Below, piece by piece: positions 48,715 through 56,886 of a stretch of DNA of 64,000 nt (positions are counted from its first letter, which is position 1; each line of letters starts with the position of its first letter). This DNA comes from Streptomyces sp. TN58 (GTDB lineage Bacteria > Actinomycetota > Actinomycetes > Streptomycetales > Streptomycetaceae). The translations under genes were made by a program, and so were the position numbers. Where the stretch lies: the NCBI RefSeq assembly GCF_001941845.1, contig NZ_CP018870.1, positions 310,001 through 374,000 of the forward strand, written 5' to 3'. A model generated the notes under the pieces. It searched no databases and was not told the DNA's origin. It was given only the letters and a program-made list of their open reading frames with translations.

Positions 48715-48798
48715 ATGCGCGGACTGTTCGCCGCCTGCCTGCTCGTGATCGTGGGCGGGCTCGGCTACTTCATCGCGATCGGGGCGATGCACCGGTGA
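48715..48798 (+). CDS. 27-residue membrane peptide
   Basis: ATG 48715, one nucleotide after the lipoprotein stop, with GAAGGG upstream. It encodes MRGLFAACLLVIVGGLGYF then IAIGAMHR: a single short hydrophobic helix with basic ends. Its stop overlaps the GTG of the DUF6766 gene (GTGA). The tight packing on both sides argues that it is translated. Confidence 0.65.
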   Translation: MRGLFAACLLVIVGGLGYFIAIGAMHR

Positions 48799-49499
48799 AC
48801 CGGCAGAAGCGGGGCCGGGAGCGGCGCGCGAGCTTCTGGCGGGACAACAGCCTCACCCTGGCCTTCGGAACGGCGTTCTTCGTCGTCCTGCTCGGTCAGG
48901 CACTGGCCGGGCACGCCGAGTTCAACGAGCAGTTGGCCGTCGACGGCCTCCAGCGGATCAGCCTGGGCCAGTACGTGACCTCGTCGGACTTCGCCGTCGA
49001 CGTCACCGAGAACTGGCAGTCGGAGTTCCTGCAGTTCTTCCTCTACGTCTTCGGGACCGTCTGGCTCGTCCAGCGCGGGTCGCCGGAGTCCAAGGAGATC
49101 CACAAGATCGGTACGGAGTCGGACCGCGAGCAGCGCGTGGGCGATCACGCCACGGAGCAGTCGCCCCGCTGGGCCGGTGCGAAGGACTGGCGCCAGGGCG
49201 TGTACGCCCGCTCGCTGGGCCTGGTCATGGGCACGCTGTTCCTCCTGTCCTGGGCCGCCCAGTCGATCACGGGCATGGCCGCCTACGACGAGCAGCAGCT
49301 CCGGCAGCTCCAGGACCCGGTCGGATGGGGCGGCTACCTGGCCTCGGCGGACTTCTGGAACAGGAGCCTGCAGAACTGGCAGTCGGAGCTCCTGGCCGTG
49401 GCGGCCATGGTCATCCTCTCCGTGTACCTGCGCCAGCGCGGCTCCCCCGAATCCAAACCGGTCGGTGCCGCCCACACCTCCACAGGCGTCGAGGGCTGA
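48795..49499 (+). CDS. DUF6766-family membrane protein
   Basis: 234 residues from GTG 48795. Internal duplication: two copies of the block helix - E/D...YL.S.DF - NWQSEFLQFF / NWQSELLAVAAM - YLRQRGSPESK (VQRGSPESKEIHK at the end of the first, LRQRGSPESKPVG at the second). About four transmembrane helices. The W-Q-S-E-x-L and R-Q-R-G-S-P-E-S-K signatures define DUF6766. Function unknown. Last gene of the hemerythrin operon. Confidence 0.85.
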   Translation: MNRQKRGRERRASFWRDNSLTLAFGTAFFVVLLGQALAGHAEFNEQLAVDGLQRISLGQYVTSSDFAVDVTENWQSEFLQFFLYVFGTVWLVQRGSPESKEIHKIGTESDREQRVGDHATEQSPRWAGAKDWRQGVYARSLGLVMGTLFLLSWAAQSITGMAAYDEQQLRQLQDPVGWGGYLASADFWNRSLQNWQSELLAVAAMVILSVYLRQRGSPESKPVGAAHTSTGVEG

Positions 49500-49544
49500 C
49501 GACGGGCGACCTGACGACCTGACGACCTGGCGCATCGGCCGGCG

Positions 49545-51743
49545 TCAGAGGGCGGGGCCGCCTCCGAGGTACCGCTCCAGCCAGTCCGCGGCGGCCCGCC
49601 GGTAGAGCCTCCTGTTGTCCGCCCGCAGGAACTCGTGGCCTTCGTCCCGCAGCGTCAGCTGCCGTGCCGGCACCCCGCGGCCGCGCGCGGCGCGGATGAA
49701 CTGCTCCGACTCCGTCGGCGGCACGTTGGTGTCGTGCTCGCCGTGAACGGCCAGCACGGGGGCGCGCAGCTGGTCGATGCGGCTCATGGGGGACAGGGCG
49801 TGCAGCAGGTCCCGGTCGTGTTCGGGGTGCCCGTACTTGGCGGTGGCGGACTGGGCGATCCACGGTTCCGTGCCGGCGAAGAACGTGGCGAAGTCCGACA
49901 TCCCGCAGACCGCGACGCCGGCGCGGAAGAGGTCGGGATGCCACACCAGGGAGGCCATGGTGAGGTAGCCGCCGTACGAGCGGCCCATCACTCCCAGCCG
50001 TACGGGGTCGGCGTAGCCGAGCGCGACCACGTGGGCGGCGCAGTCGGCGACGTCTTCTATCGCCGCGAACCGTCCGGCGCCGAGGTCGGCGTCCACGAAG
50101 GACCGTCCCCAGCCGGAGGAGCCGCGGACGTCGGGGGCGAACACGTCCAGGCCCCTGCCGAGGAGTTCGTGGTAGAGCGGGTTGAACACCGGCCGCTCCT
50201 GCTCCTCGGGGCCGCCGTGGAGGTGGATGACGCACGGGGCGGGCCGGCCCGGATCCCGGCCGGGCGCCCGGTAGTACCAGCCGCCGAGCGTCAGCCCGTC
50301 CCTCGCCGGGCAGCGCAGGGGTACGGGGCGTACGGGGGGCCGGCCGGGCGGCACCGCGTCCTCGTCCCGGGCCGACCAGCCGGCGCGGGCGGGCACGAGC
50401 CCCCGGTCCAGTTCCCAGATGCCGGGCCTGCGCCGGGACCCGGCCAGCGCGGCGAACAGGCCGCCGCGCTCCAGCGGCGCGATTCGGGTCACCACCTCGT
50501 GCGGCAGCACGGGCCGGTGCCGGGGTCCGGCGCGGCCGTCCGAGTCCGCGAGGGGCAGAGCCGTGCTCTCCAGCTCGGTCGCGCCCTGCACGTTCCAGGC
50601 GAGGAGCGCCCACCGGCCGTGGTCGGGCACGCTGAGCAGGTCGAGGCCGGTCCCCTCGCGTTCGACCGCGACGGACACGGCCCCGCCCGCGCCCTGCCCG
50701 TCCAGCCGGACCCGTAGGAGGGCGGCGAACTCGCGGTCCGTGTCGCTGCGCAGCCACACGGTCCGCGCGTCGGGGGAGAACCGCCCGATCCAGGGGTCCC
50801 CGTCGGCGACGTGCAGGCTGAAGGTGGTGTGCCCGGAGGCGGTGTCGAGCACGAGCGCCTCGCGCCGGCCGCGCGGACCGCGGCGGACGAGTGCGAAACG
50901 GCCGTCCGCACTGGTGTCGCACACGCGAAGCGATGCCGCGCCCTCCTCGCCGTACAGCAGGACGGGGGCGTGCGCGCCGTCGGGGTCGACCAGGTAGGCG
51001 GCCAGCCCGCCGCCGCGGACCTGGCCGGGGGCCGGGCCGGGGGCCGGGCCGGCGCCCTGGTTCGGAAAGGCCCGGTGCGCCGCCGCGCCGCCGAGGAGGG
51101 TCGCGGGGCCTCCGCGTTCGGACCAGGCCGCGACGGGGCCCCGCGCGCCGTCCGCCGGCGCCCCGTCGGCGTCCGACGGGAGGTGTCCGGCGCCCGTGTG
51201 CTCGGCGCCGGACACGGAGGGCTGGGCCACCGTGACGGCCAGGGCGGTGCCGTCCCGGGTCCAGCACCCGAGGTGTGCGGAGCTTCCCGGCTCGGCTCCG
51301 GCGAGCACCTGCCGTCCGGTTCCGTCCGGGCGCACCACCAGGACGCGGGTGTGTTCGCCGCCGCCGGGCGCCGACGTGTAGGCGATCCAGCGGCCGTCGG
51401 GCGACCAGGAGACCTCGGTCACCGGGTCGGGGTCGCCGTCCAGGACGTGGGCCTCGCTCCCCCTCGCGGGGCCGCTCCACAGCTGGGGCACGCCGGCCCG
51501 GTCGCAGATGAAGGCGACGTGCTCCCCGGTGGGGTCGGCGGAGGGGTACCAGCATCCGTGGGCGGGCAGCAGGGTGGGCGGGTCGGCGCTGAGATGGTCG
51601 GGCAGCCGTAGCGGTACAGGCGCCGGCGTGGGGGACGCGGTGTCGGCGGGTAGCACGTCGGGCCCCCGTGCGCCGGGGGGCGCCGGGGTTCCGCCCGCCG
51701 TACCGAGTGCGTGATCCACGAGGTTCGTCCGCTCCAGGGGCAT
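49545..51743 (-). CDS. S9 family (prolyl oligopeptidase-like) peptidase
   Basis: 732 residues from ATG 51743 (GGGAGAG six nt upstream; a GTG at 51749 is in frame). The N-terminal two thirds are a beta-propeller with repeats such as SWSPDGRWIAYTS, GRFALVRRG and RFSPDARTVWLRSD; the C-terminal hydrolase has CVIHLHGGPEEQERPVFNP, Ser589 in MGRSYGGYLT, Asp671 in HGEHDTNVP and His703 in DEGHEFLR. It has no signal peptide, so should cleave peptides in the cytosol. It is 70 nt downstream of the AsnO-like gene on the same strand, suggesting that it processes a related peptide. Confidence 0.93.
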   Translation of the reverse strand: MPLERTNLVDHALGTAGGTPAPPGARGPDVLPADTASPTPAPVPLRLPDHLSADPPTLLPAHGCWYPSADPTGEHVAFICDRAGVPQLWSGPARGSEAHVLDGDPDPVTEVSWSPDGRWIAYTSAPGGGEHTRVLVVRPDGTGRQVLAGAEPGSSAHLGCWTRDGTALAVTVAQPSVSGAEHTGAGHLPSDADGAPADGARGPVAAWSERGGPATLLGGAAAHRAFPNQGAGPAPGPAPGQVRGGGLAAYLVDPDGAHAPVLLYGEEGAASLRVCDTSADGRFALVRRGPRGRREALVLDTASGHTTFSLHVADGDPWIGRFSPDARTVWLRSDTDREFAALLRVRLDGQGAGGAVSVAVEREGTGLDLLSVPDHGRWALLAWNVQGATELESTALPLADSDGRAGPRHRPVLPHEVVTRIAPLERGGLFAALAGSRRRPGIWELDRGLVPARAGWSARDEDAVPPGRPPVRPVPLRCPARDGLTLGGWYYRAPGRDPGRPAPCVIHLHGGPEEQERPVFNPLYHELLGRGLDVFAPDVRGSSGWGRSFVDADLGAGRFAAIEDVADCAAHVVALGYADPVRLGVMGRSYGGYLTMASLVWHPDLFRAGVAVCGMSDFATFFAGTEPWIAQSATAKYGHPEHDRDLLHALSPMSRIDQLRAPVLAVHGEHDTNVPPTESEQFIRAARGRGVPARQLTLRDEGHEFLRADNRRLYRRAAADWLERYLGGGPAL

Positions 51744-51813
51744 GGCCACCTCTCCCAGGCTTCCGCTTCCTGAGTGTTCCCACCACTCGGTCCGGTCACT
51801 TCACCGCGTCGCG

Positions 51814-53595
51814 TCACCGGATGCCGTGCGCCTGGAGCCAGATCTCCAGCGTCGCCACCTGCCACAGGGTGTTGGCCCCGCGCCTGGCGCGGTGGCGGTT
51901 GGGCGCCGCGAGCAGCTCTTCGACGACCCTCTCGTCGAAGATCCCGCGCCGGCGCGCCTCGGGGGCCGTCAGGGCGTCCCGTACCCGGGCCAGTACGGGC
52001 CGGGCCATGTGGCGTACCGCCGGGACGGGGAAGTAGCCCTTGGGGCGGTCGACGACCTCGCGGGGCAGTACGGAGCGTCCGACGTCCTTGAGGACGGCCT
52101 TGCCGCCCTGTGCGAGCTTCAGCGCCGGGGGGCAGGCCGCCGCCAGCTCCACCAGGTCCTGGTCCAGGAACGGCACCCTGGCCTCCAGTCCCCAGGCCAT
52201 CGTCATGTTGTCGACGCGCTTGACCGGGTCGTCCGGCATGAGGGCGTGGACGTCCATGCGCAGGGCGGCGTCGAGGGCGGTGTCGGCTCCGGGGGCGGCC
52301 ATGTGGCGTCGGACGAAGTCGGTGGAGGCGTCGTGGTCCACGGCGAGGTCCGGACGGATCATGGCGGTCAGGTCGGCGTGCGTCCGGTCGAAGTACGCGC
52401 GGGCGTAGGCGTCGTCCGCTCCGGCCCGGCCGGCGGAGGCGATCCGCGGGTACCAGTGGTAGCCGGCGAACACCTCGTCGGCGCCCTGGCCGCACAGGAC
52501 GACCTTGACCTCTTTGGACACCTGCTCGGACAGCATGTGGAAGGCCACGGCGTCGTGGCTGACCATGGGCTCGCTCATGGATCCGATCGCGGCCTCCAGG
52601 GCGGCGGGAAGCCGGTCGGAGGGGATCAGGAACTGGTGGTGGTCGGTGGAGAACCGGCGGGCGACGAGGTCCGAGTAAAGGAACTCGTCGCCGTCCTCGC
52701 CGTTCTCCTCCTCGAAGCCCATGGCGAAGGTCGGGACGTCGTCGTGGCCCTCCTCGGCGAGCATGGCCACCATCAGGCTGGAGTCGAGACCGCCTGACAG
52801 GAGCACCCCGACGGGCACGTCGGCGACCGTACGCCGGCGTACGGCCGTACGCAGCGCCTCGTGCACGGCCTCGCGCCAGAGGACGGGATCGTCCCCGAGA
52901 TCGGAACGCCGGGTGTAGGAGGGCTGCCAGTAGCAGTGGTCGTGGGTGGTGCCGTCGGGCTCGACGACCCGGACGGTGGCCGGCGGGACCTTCCGTACGC
53001 CGGCCAGCACCGTGCGGGGTGCGGGCACGGTGCCGTGCCAGCTCAGGTACTGGTGGAGGGCCACCGGGTCGATGGAGGTGTCCACTCCCCCGCCGGCCAG
53101 CAGGGCCGGCAGCGAGGACGCGAAGCGGAGGCGGTCGCAGTCCTCGGTGACGTAGAGGGGCTTGATGCCGAGCCGGTCACGGCCCAGGACGACCCGGCCC
53201 GTGTGGTGCTCGGCGACGGCGAAGGCGAACATGCCGACGAAGAACTCGACGCAGTCCCGGCCCCACTCGGCGTACGCCTTGACCACGACCTCGGTGTCGG
53301 AGTCGGAGAAGAAGCGGTATCCGTGCCTCTCCAGGCGGGCGCGCAGTTCCCGGTGGTTGTAGATGCAGCCGTTGAAGACCGCGGTGAGGCCCAGCTGGGC
53401 GTCGACCATGGGCTGGGCGCCGCGCTCCGACAGGTCGATGATCTGCAGCCGGCGGTGTCCCAGGGCGACTGCCGCCTGGGACCAGATCCCTCTGCCGTCG
53501 GGTCCCCGCGCCTCCATCGCGTCGGTCATGCGTTCGACGGCGGCGAGGTCGGGACGCCCGCCGCCGAACCGCACCTCTCCACTCAGACCGCACAT
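51814..53595 (-). CDS. asnO: AsnO-type N-acetylglutaminylglutamine amidotransferase
   Basis: 593 residues from ATG 53595 (GGAGG upstream). The glutaminase domain starts MCGLSGEVRFGGGRPDLAAVERMTDAM with nucleophile Cys2, then GRGIWSQAAVALGHRRLQIIDLSERGAQPMVD and FNGCIYNHRELRARL. The synthetase domain has the PP-loop VLLSGGLDSSLMVAML, CGQGADEVFAGYHWYPRIA and MTMAWGLEARVPFLDQ. These blocks follow the AsnO proteins of the NAGGN osmolyte pathway of Pseudomonas and others rather than housekeeping AsnB. The partner ngg synthetase is not in the window. The SigB-type promoter candidate at 53749-53773 supports an osmotic or general-stress role. Confidence 0.88.
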   Translation of the reverse strand: MCGLSGEVRFGGGRPDLAAVERMTDAMEARGPDGRGIWSQAAVALGHRRLQIIDLSERGAQPMVDAQLGLTAVFNGCIYNHRELRARLERHGYRFFSDSDTEVVVKAYAEWGRDCVEFFVGMFAFAVAEHHTGRVVLGRDRLGIKPLYVTEDCDRLRFASSLPALLAGGGVDTSIDPVALHQYLSWHGTVPAPRTVLAGVRKVPPATVRVVEPDGTTHDHCYWQPSYTRRSDLGDDPVLWREAVHEALRTAVRRRTVADVPVGVLLSGGLDSSLMVAMLAEEGHDDVPTFAMGFEEENGEDGDEFLYSDLVARRFSTDHHQFLIPSDRLPAALEAAIGSMSEPMVSHDAVAFHMLSEQVSKEVKVVLCGQGADEVFAGYHWYPRIASAGRAGADDAYARAYFDRTHADLTAMIRPDLAVDHDASTDFVRRHMAAPGADTALDAALRMDVHALMPDDPVKRVDNMTMAWGLEARVPFLDQDLVELAAACPPALKLAQGGKAVLKDVGRSVLPREVVDRPKGYFPVPAVRHMARPVLARVRDALTAPEARRRGIFDERVVEELLAAPNRHRARRGANTLWQVATLEIWLQAHGIR

Positions 53596-53675
53596 GAGGC
53601 ACCTCCGGGTGCCTCGGCGCCTCGGGACGCCCGGGATACCCCGCTCTTGTCGGCGGACCAGGTCGCATACACCAT
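53583..53675 (-). CDS. Putative 30-aa upstream ORF overlapping asnO
   Basis: ATG 53675 after AGGAG encodes a peptide starting MVYATWSADKSGVSRASRG and ending GASCAV; its stop lies 10 nt inside asnO in another frame. This could couple or tune asnO translation. Nothing proves that it is translated. Confidence 0.35.
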   Translation of the reverse strand: MVYATWSADKSGVSRASRGAEAPGGASCAV

Positions 53676-53748
53676 GCTTCTGCACTCCTGTGCCGGCTCG
53701 GCCGGCACGTGCGAGCCGGTCCGAACGGGCAATCGACATATCCCGCGC

Positions 53749-53773
53749 CTGCCCGCACCTGGGCTTTTCACTC
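53749..53773 (-). promoter_or_regulatory. SigB-type promoter candidate for asnO
   Basis: GAGT, 15-nt spacer, GGGCAG then GCGCGGG on the minus strand, about 75 nt before the short upstream ORF and 155 nt before asnO. It overlaps the position just below the 3' end of the gene at 53794. Confidence 0.6.
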
Positions 53774-53793
53774 CCCGCGGCCGCCGCACGGCG

Positions 53794-53991
53794 TCAGCGC
53801 TTGCCGCGGCCCGCACCCCCGGGGCGGCGGGGTGCCCTCGTCGGCGCGGGGGCGCCGTCGTCCTGGCGGGCGCCTTCAAGGAGGTCGAACATCTGGTCCA
53901 GGACCCTCTGGAAATCGCTCCAGGGGGTCTCCCGGCCCTGGCCGTCGGCGAAGGTGTCCGCGGGGCCTGCGCCCGCTCGGTTCGAGGTCAT
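53794..53991 (-). CDS. Small protein of unknown function (65 aa)
   Basis: ATG 53991 after GAGAGGTGG. Begins MTSNRAGAGPADTFADGQG, with one amphipathic helix (WSDFQRVLDQMFDLLEGAR) and a basic, Pro/Arg/Gly-rich tail ending RPGGAGRGKR. No membrane helix. A SigB-type promoter candidate lies at 54065-54089. No family recognised. Confidence 0.6.
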   Translation of the reverse strand: MTSNRAGAGPADTFADGQGRETPWSDFQRVLDQMFDLLEGARQDDGAPAPTRAPRRPGGAGRGKR

Positions 53992-54064
53992 GTTCCACCT
54001 CTCGGGATCAGCGGCCGGCTCGGTACCGGTTCGTCTCACGCGCGTCCGCGCGCGCTCGGGGCAC

Positions 54065-54089
54065 CTGCCCCGATGACGTCGGTTCACAC
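54065..54089 (-). promoter_or_regulatory. SigB-type promoter candidate for the gene at 53991
   Basis: GTGT, 15-nt spacer, GGGCAG on the minus strand; about 75 nt of leader. Confidence 0.6.
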
Positions 54090-54142
54090 GCGCCCGGCGG
54101 GCACACCGCGCCGGGTGTCCGACGGGCATCGTCGGCGACGGC

Positions 54143-54685
54143 TCAGCCGTCGAACTCGACGTCCTTCACCGTGCAGACGTCGGCGGACATGTTGCGGCTC
54201 ATCATCCGCAGGGCCGCCGCGGCCAGATCGGCGTCGATGTGGGCCACCGCGTCGTCCGGCACGACGACGTCGAAGTGCCGGATGTGCGCGTCCAGTGCCG
54301 AGTACAGCACGCACTGCTCGGTCACCTGGCCGCACAGGACCAGCCGCTTTGCCTTCAGCTGGCCGAGCAGGTAGGCCAGCGGGGTCTCGAAGAAGATCGA
54401 ATGCCGTGCCTTGACCACGAACAGCGAGTTCTCGTCGGGTGCGACCGGCTCCACCAGGCTCCGGTGACGGCCCGCGAGGGCCGCGTCGAGGATTTCGCCG
54501 TGGTGGGAACGCCACTCGCCGAAGTTGTCGTTCACGTAGACGACGGGCGAGTCGCTGGCGCGGGCCTGCTCCAGCAGTGCCGTGATGCCGGGCAGCGCCT
54601 CGCGGACGGACGGAACCAGGGCCTCGGCGTCCTCGTGCTCGTAGGTGTTGAGCATGTCGATCACGATGAGCGCCGTGGAGGGCAT
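54143..54685 (-). CDS. Isochorismatase-family cysteine hydrolase
   Basis: 180 residues from ATG 54685. The alpha/beta core starts STALIVIDMLNTY with catalytic Asp10; the Lys in FVVKARHSIFFETPL and Cys125 in LCGQVTEQCVLYSALDAHIRHFDVVV complete the Asp-Lys-Cys triad. Family members hydrolyse nicotinamide, isochorismate, ureidoacrylate or N-carbamoyl compounds. The FGEWRSHHGEI segment resembles nicotinamidase-like members of unassigned substrate. Cytosolic. No operon partner. Confidence 0.9.
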   Translation of the reverse strand: MPSTALIVIDMLNTYEHEDAEALVPSVREALPGITALLEQARASDSPVVYVNDNFGEWRSHHGEILDAALAGRHRSLVEPVAPDENSLFVVKARHSIFFETPLAYLLGQLKAKRLVLCGQVTEQCVLYSALDAHIRHFDVVVPDDAVAHIDADLAAAALRMMSRNMSADVCTVKDVEFDG

Positions 54686-54807
54686 GGGGCGCCGCCGCCT
54701 CTCGTCTCGTTCCGCCCGGTCTTCTTCCAGTCTGTGCCATCCCGGACCCGGCGCTTCCCCACCGCGCGGGCGGGCGAACCGAGCCCGCAACCGACGGCCC
54801 GCACCAG

Positions 54808-54832
54808 GTGTGGGAGGTCCCGCTCCGGGCAG
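54808..54832 (+). promoter_or_regulatory. SigB-type promoter candidate for the gene at 54935
   Basis: GTGT (54808-54811), 15-nt spacer, GGGCAG (54827-54832). The leader of about 95 nt contains a 9-bp hairpin AGCCCCGCT-CCTG-AGCGGGGCT (roughly 54843-54866). Confidence 0.65.
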
Positions 54833-54934
54833 ACGCGTCTCGCAGCCCCGCTCCTGAGCGGGGCTGACCAGCTTCCCAGGGCGACACCGGCCGGCGGGGC
54901 GACGGCCGCGGACGCACCGTACGAGGAGGAGATC

Positions 54935-55123
54935 ATGTTTCCCGCCGAGCACGACCGGGTCGCCTACCGCGACGGCCGCGAGGACCTGCACCGGGGCCGG
55001 ATCGAGGAAGTACGCGATCCGGGGCCGCACGCGGTCTACCGGATCCGCAACGAGCGCACCAACGAGCTCCAGGTCATCACGCAGGAGCAGATCGAGGGGG
55101 AGCCCGAGCCGCCCGGGTCCTGA
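54935..55123 (+). CDS. Small beta-rich protein (62 aa)
   Basis: ATG 54935 after GAGGAGGAG. MFPAEHDRVAYRDGREDLHRGRIEEVRDPGPHAVYRIRNERTNELQVITQEQIEGE shows alternating strands suited to a small SH3-like barrel, with a charged Pro-rich end. No family name I can defend. The promoter candidate upstream places it with the other small stress genes. SDR gene follows 82 nt later with its own promoter. Confidence 0.7.
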   Translation: MFPAEHDRVAYRDGREDLHRGRIEEVRDPGPHAVYRIRNERTNELQVITQEQIEGEPEPPGS

Positions 55124-55171
55124 GCACGGGACCGGGCGACCCGCGAACGGCGGTGCGTACGGCCGGCCCAG

Positions 55172-55196
55172 GTGTGGGCGGCGCCCGGACGGGCAG
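55172..55196 (+). promoter_or_regulatory. SigB-type promoter candidate, leaderless, for the SDR
   Basis: GTGT (55172-55175), 15-nt spacer, GGGCAG (55191-55196), then exactly 9 nt to ATG 55206. This is one of the cleanest copies in the window. Confidence 0.7.
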
Positions 55197-55205
55197 GGGC
55201 GAGCC

Positions 55206-56114
55206 ATGGGGATCCGCAGCCGGCGGTGCGACAGGTGCCCGGGCCCTCTGGAGGGCCGGGTGGCCGTGGTCACCGGCGCCGCGAGGGGACTGGGTGAAGG
55301 GCTCGCCCGCGCCCTGTCCGAGCGCGGTGCCCGCGTCGCGCTGATCGGCCTGGAAGAGGACAGACTCGGCCGCCTGGCAGCCGGACTGCCCGGTCCCGCG
55401 GCCTGCTGGCCGGTGGACGTCACCGACAGTGCCGCGCTGACCGAGGCCGCCCGCGCGGTACGGGCGTCGCTGGGCGCGCCGTCGGTGGTGGTCGCCAACG
55501 CCGGGATAGCGATGGGCGGAACGCTCCTGGACTGCGACCCGGCCGCCTGGCGGCGGGTCGTCGACGTCAACCTCGTGGGCAGTGCGCTGACGGCGCGCTG
55601 CTTCCTCCCCGACCTGCTGCGCACGCACGGCTACTACCTCCAGGTCGCCTCCTTGGCCGCCCTCGCGCCCGCACCGCTGCTCAGCGCGTACTGCGCCTCC
55701 AAGAGCGGCGTGGAGGCGTTCGCCCACGCGCTGCGCGCGGAGGTCGCACACCACGGTGTCGGCGTGGGTGTCGCCTATCTGAGCTGGGTCGACACGAGCC
55801 TGATCCGAGCAGCCGACGAGACCGAGGCCTTTCGGACGCTGCGCGCCCACCTGCCCTGGCCCGCCTCGGCCGTCCACGCCCCGGACCCCTGCGTACGCGC
55901 CATGGTCAACGGCATAGAGCGCCGGTCGGCCCACGTCTACGCCCCGCCCTGGGTGCGCGGCGTACAGGGGGTGCGCGCCCTCCTGCCCACGGTCGTCGCG
56001 CACCGGTCCCGCCGGGTTCTCGCGACCGGCGGGGATCCGGCGCCCACGGGACTGCTCGGGCCGGGCGGCGCCGCGGCCGCGCGCCCGTCCGCGAGCCGGT
56101 CGCGGCGGGCCTGA
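55206..56114 (+). CDS. Short-chain dehydrogenase/reductase
   Basis: 302 residues. Cofactor motif VAVVTGAARGLGEGLARAL, Asp in WPVDVTD, N-A-G in VVVANAGIAMGG, catalytic Asn in VVDVNLVGS, Ser in LQVASLAAL and Tyr/Lys in YCASKSGVEAF. This is a classical SDR with a C-terminal extension of about 60 residues rich in Pro/Ala/Arg, often seen in actinobacterial members with an unassigned substrate. Cytosolic NAD(P)H-dependent oxidoreductase. The GGGCAG box 9 nt before the ATG suggests a leaderless transcript. Confidence 0.9.
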   Translation: MGIRSRRCDRCPGPLEGRVAVVTGAARGLGEGLARALSERGARVALIGLEEDRLGRLAAGLPGPAACWPVDVTDSAALTEAARAVRASLGAPSVVVANAGIAMGGTLLDCDPAAWRRVVDVNLVGSALTARCFLPDLLRTHGYYLQVASLAALAPAPLLSAYCASKSGVEAFAHALRAEVAHHGVGVGVAYLSWVDTSLIRAADETEAFRTLRAHLPWPASAVHAPDPCVRAMVNGIERRSAHVYAPPWVRGVQGVRALLPTVVAHRSRRVLATGGDPAPTGLLGPGGAAAARPSASRSRRA

Positions 56115-56153
56115 CGGCCGGCGAATGCCCGGGCGCGGTCGCCCTCGGCCCCT

Positions 56154-56612
56154 TCAGGCCTTCACGCGGTCGCCGGTCGCGGCCTGCTCCTCCACCACCT
56201 GTGCGAGCGTCGCGAGCATCTGCCGGTGGCGGAGCTGGAGCAGCGCGTCGAGCGCGGCGTTGTGCAGCGCGCCCCCGAGCCCTCGCAGGGGATGCTCGTC
56301 GATGATGACCAGGGCCTCCTCGCCCCACGAGCGGATCTCGATCGCGACCCTGGCCGTGCCGAGCGGGCCACTGTGCACTTCCAGCTCCAGCGCCTCCGGG
56401 GCTCTCACCCTCCGTACGACGGTGGTACCGGAGGCCGTCCACGGTCCGAGCCGGACGGTGTACTCCAGGGCGGATCCGAGCGCGGGCCACAGCCCGTCGG
56501 CGGGGCGTGAGTCACTGGTGCCGACGACCCAGTCGGCGTAGCGCGAGGCGTCGGCGAGCACGGACCACACCTGCTCGGGCGCGGCGTGGACCAGTCGGTG
56601 TCGAACGGCCAT
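56154..56612 (-). CDS. SRPBCC-family protein
   Basis: 152 residues from ATG 56612 (GGGAGG upstream). MAVRHRLVHAAPEQVWSVLADASRYADWVVGTSDSRPADGLWP, then ALELEVHSGPLGTARVAIEIRSWGEEALVIIDEHPLRG and a final helix LDALLQLRHRQMLATLAQVVEEQ: the START/Bet v1-like fold. The ligand is unknown. It is a second SRPBCC protein with a stress-type promoter in the window. It is divergent from the DUF6328 operon. Confidence 0.85.
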   Translation of the reverse strand: MAVRHRLVHAAPEQVWSVLADASRYADWVVGTSDSRPADGLWPALGSALEYTVRLGPWTASGTTVVRRVRAPEALELEVHSGPLGTARVAIEIRSWGEEALVIIDEHPLRGLGGALHNAALDALLQLRHRQMLATLAQVVEEQAATGDRVKA

Positions 56613-56695
56613 CTTTCCCTCCCGGAACGGCGGAACGGCGGTCCCCGGCGGCGGCTCGGGCCGCCGCTCGGTGACACGGCCTCGTGACACGGCGT

Positions 56696-56720
56696 CTGCC
56701 CGGCCGGTGTACCTCTACAC
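56696..56720 (-). promoter_or_regulatory. SigB-type promoter candidate for the SRPBCC gene at 56612
   Basis: GTGT, 15-nt spacer, GGGCAG then ACGCC on the minus strand. Back-to-back with the plus-strand copy at 56743. Confidence 0.6.
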
Positions 56721-56742
56721 GGGCGGCGCCCCGCTCGCCCGT

Positions 56743-56767
56743 GTATGTCCGGCCGGGAGCCGGGTAG
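56743..56767 (+). promoter_or_regulatory. SigB-type promoter candidate for the DUF6328 operon
   Basis: GTAT (56743-56746), 15-nt spacer, GGGTAG (56762-56767) followed by GCGCC. The leader to the small ORF at 56887 is about 110 nt. Confidence 0.65.
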
Positions 56768-56886
56768 GCGCCACTGGACCACCGCTGCACTGCCCGACCC
56801 GGCGAGGGAACGCGAGAGAACGGTTCCCCGACCGGGCGGAGCGAGGCGGTGTGCCACCTCGGGGACAGTTGCAGGAAGTGACCCCC

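Noticed and set aside
49545..53675. Lasso-peptide cluster (AsnB-like enzyme, short ORF, peptidase)
   Set aside because: The AsnB-like protein has an intact glutaminase domain and AsnO signatures, there is no transglutaminase-type B protein, and the short ORF lacks a recognisable lasso core.
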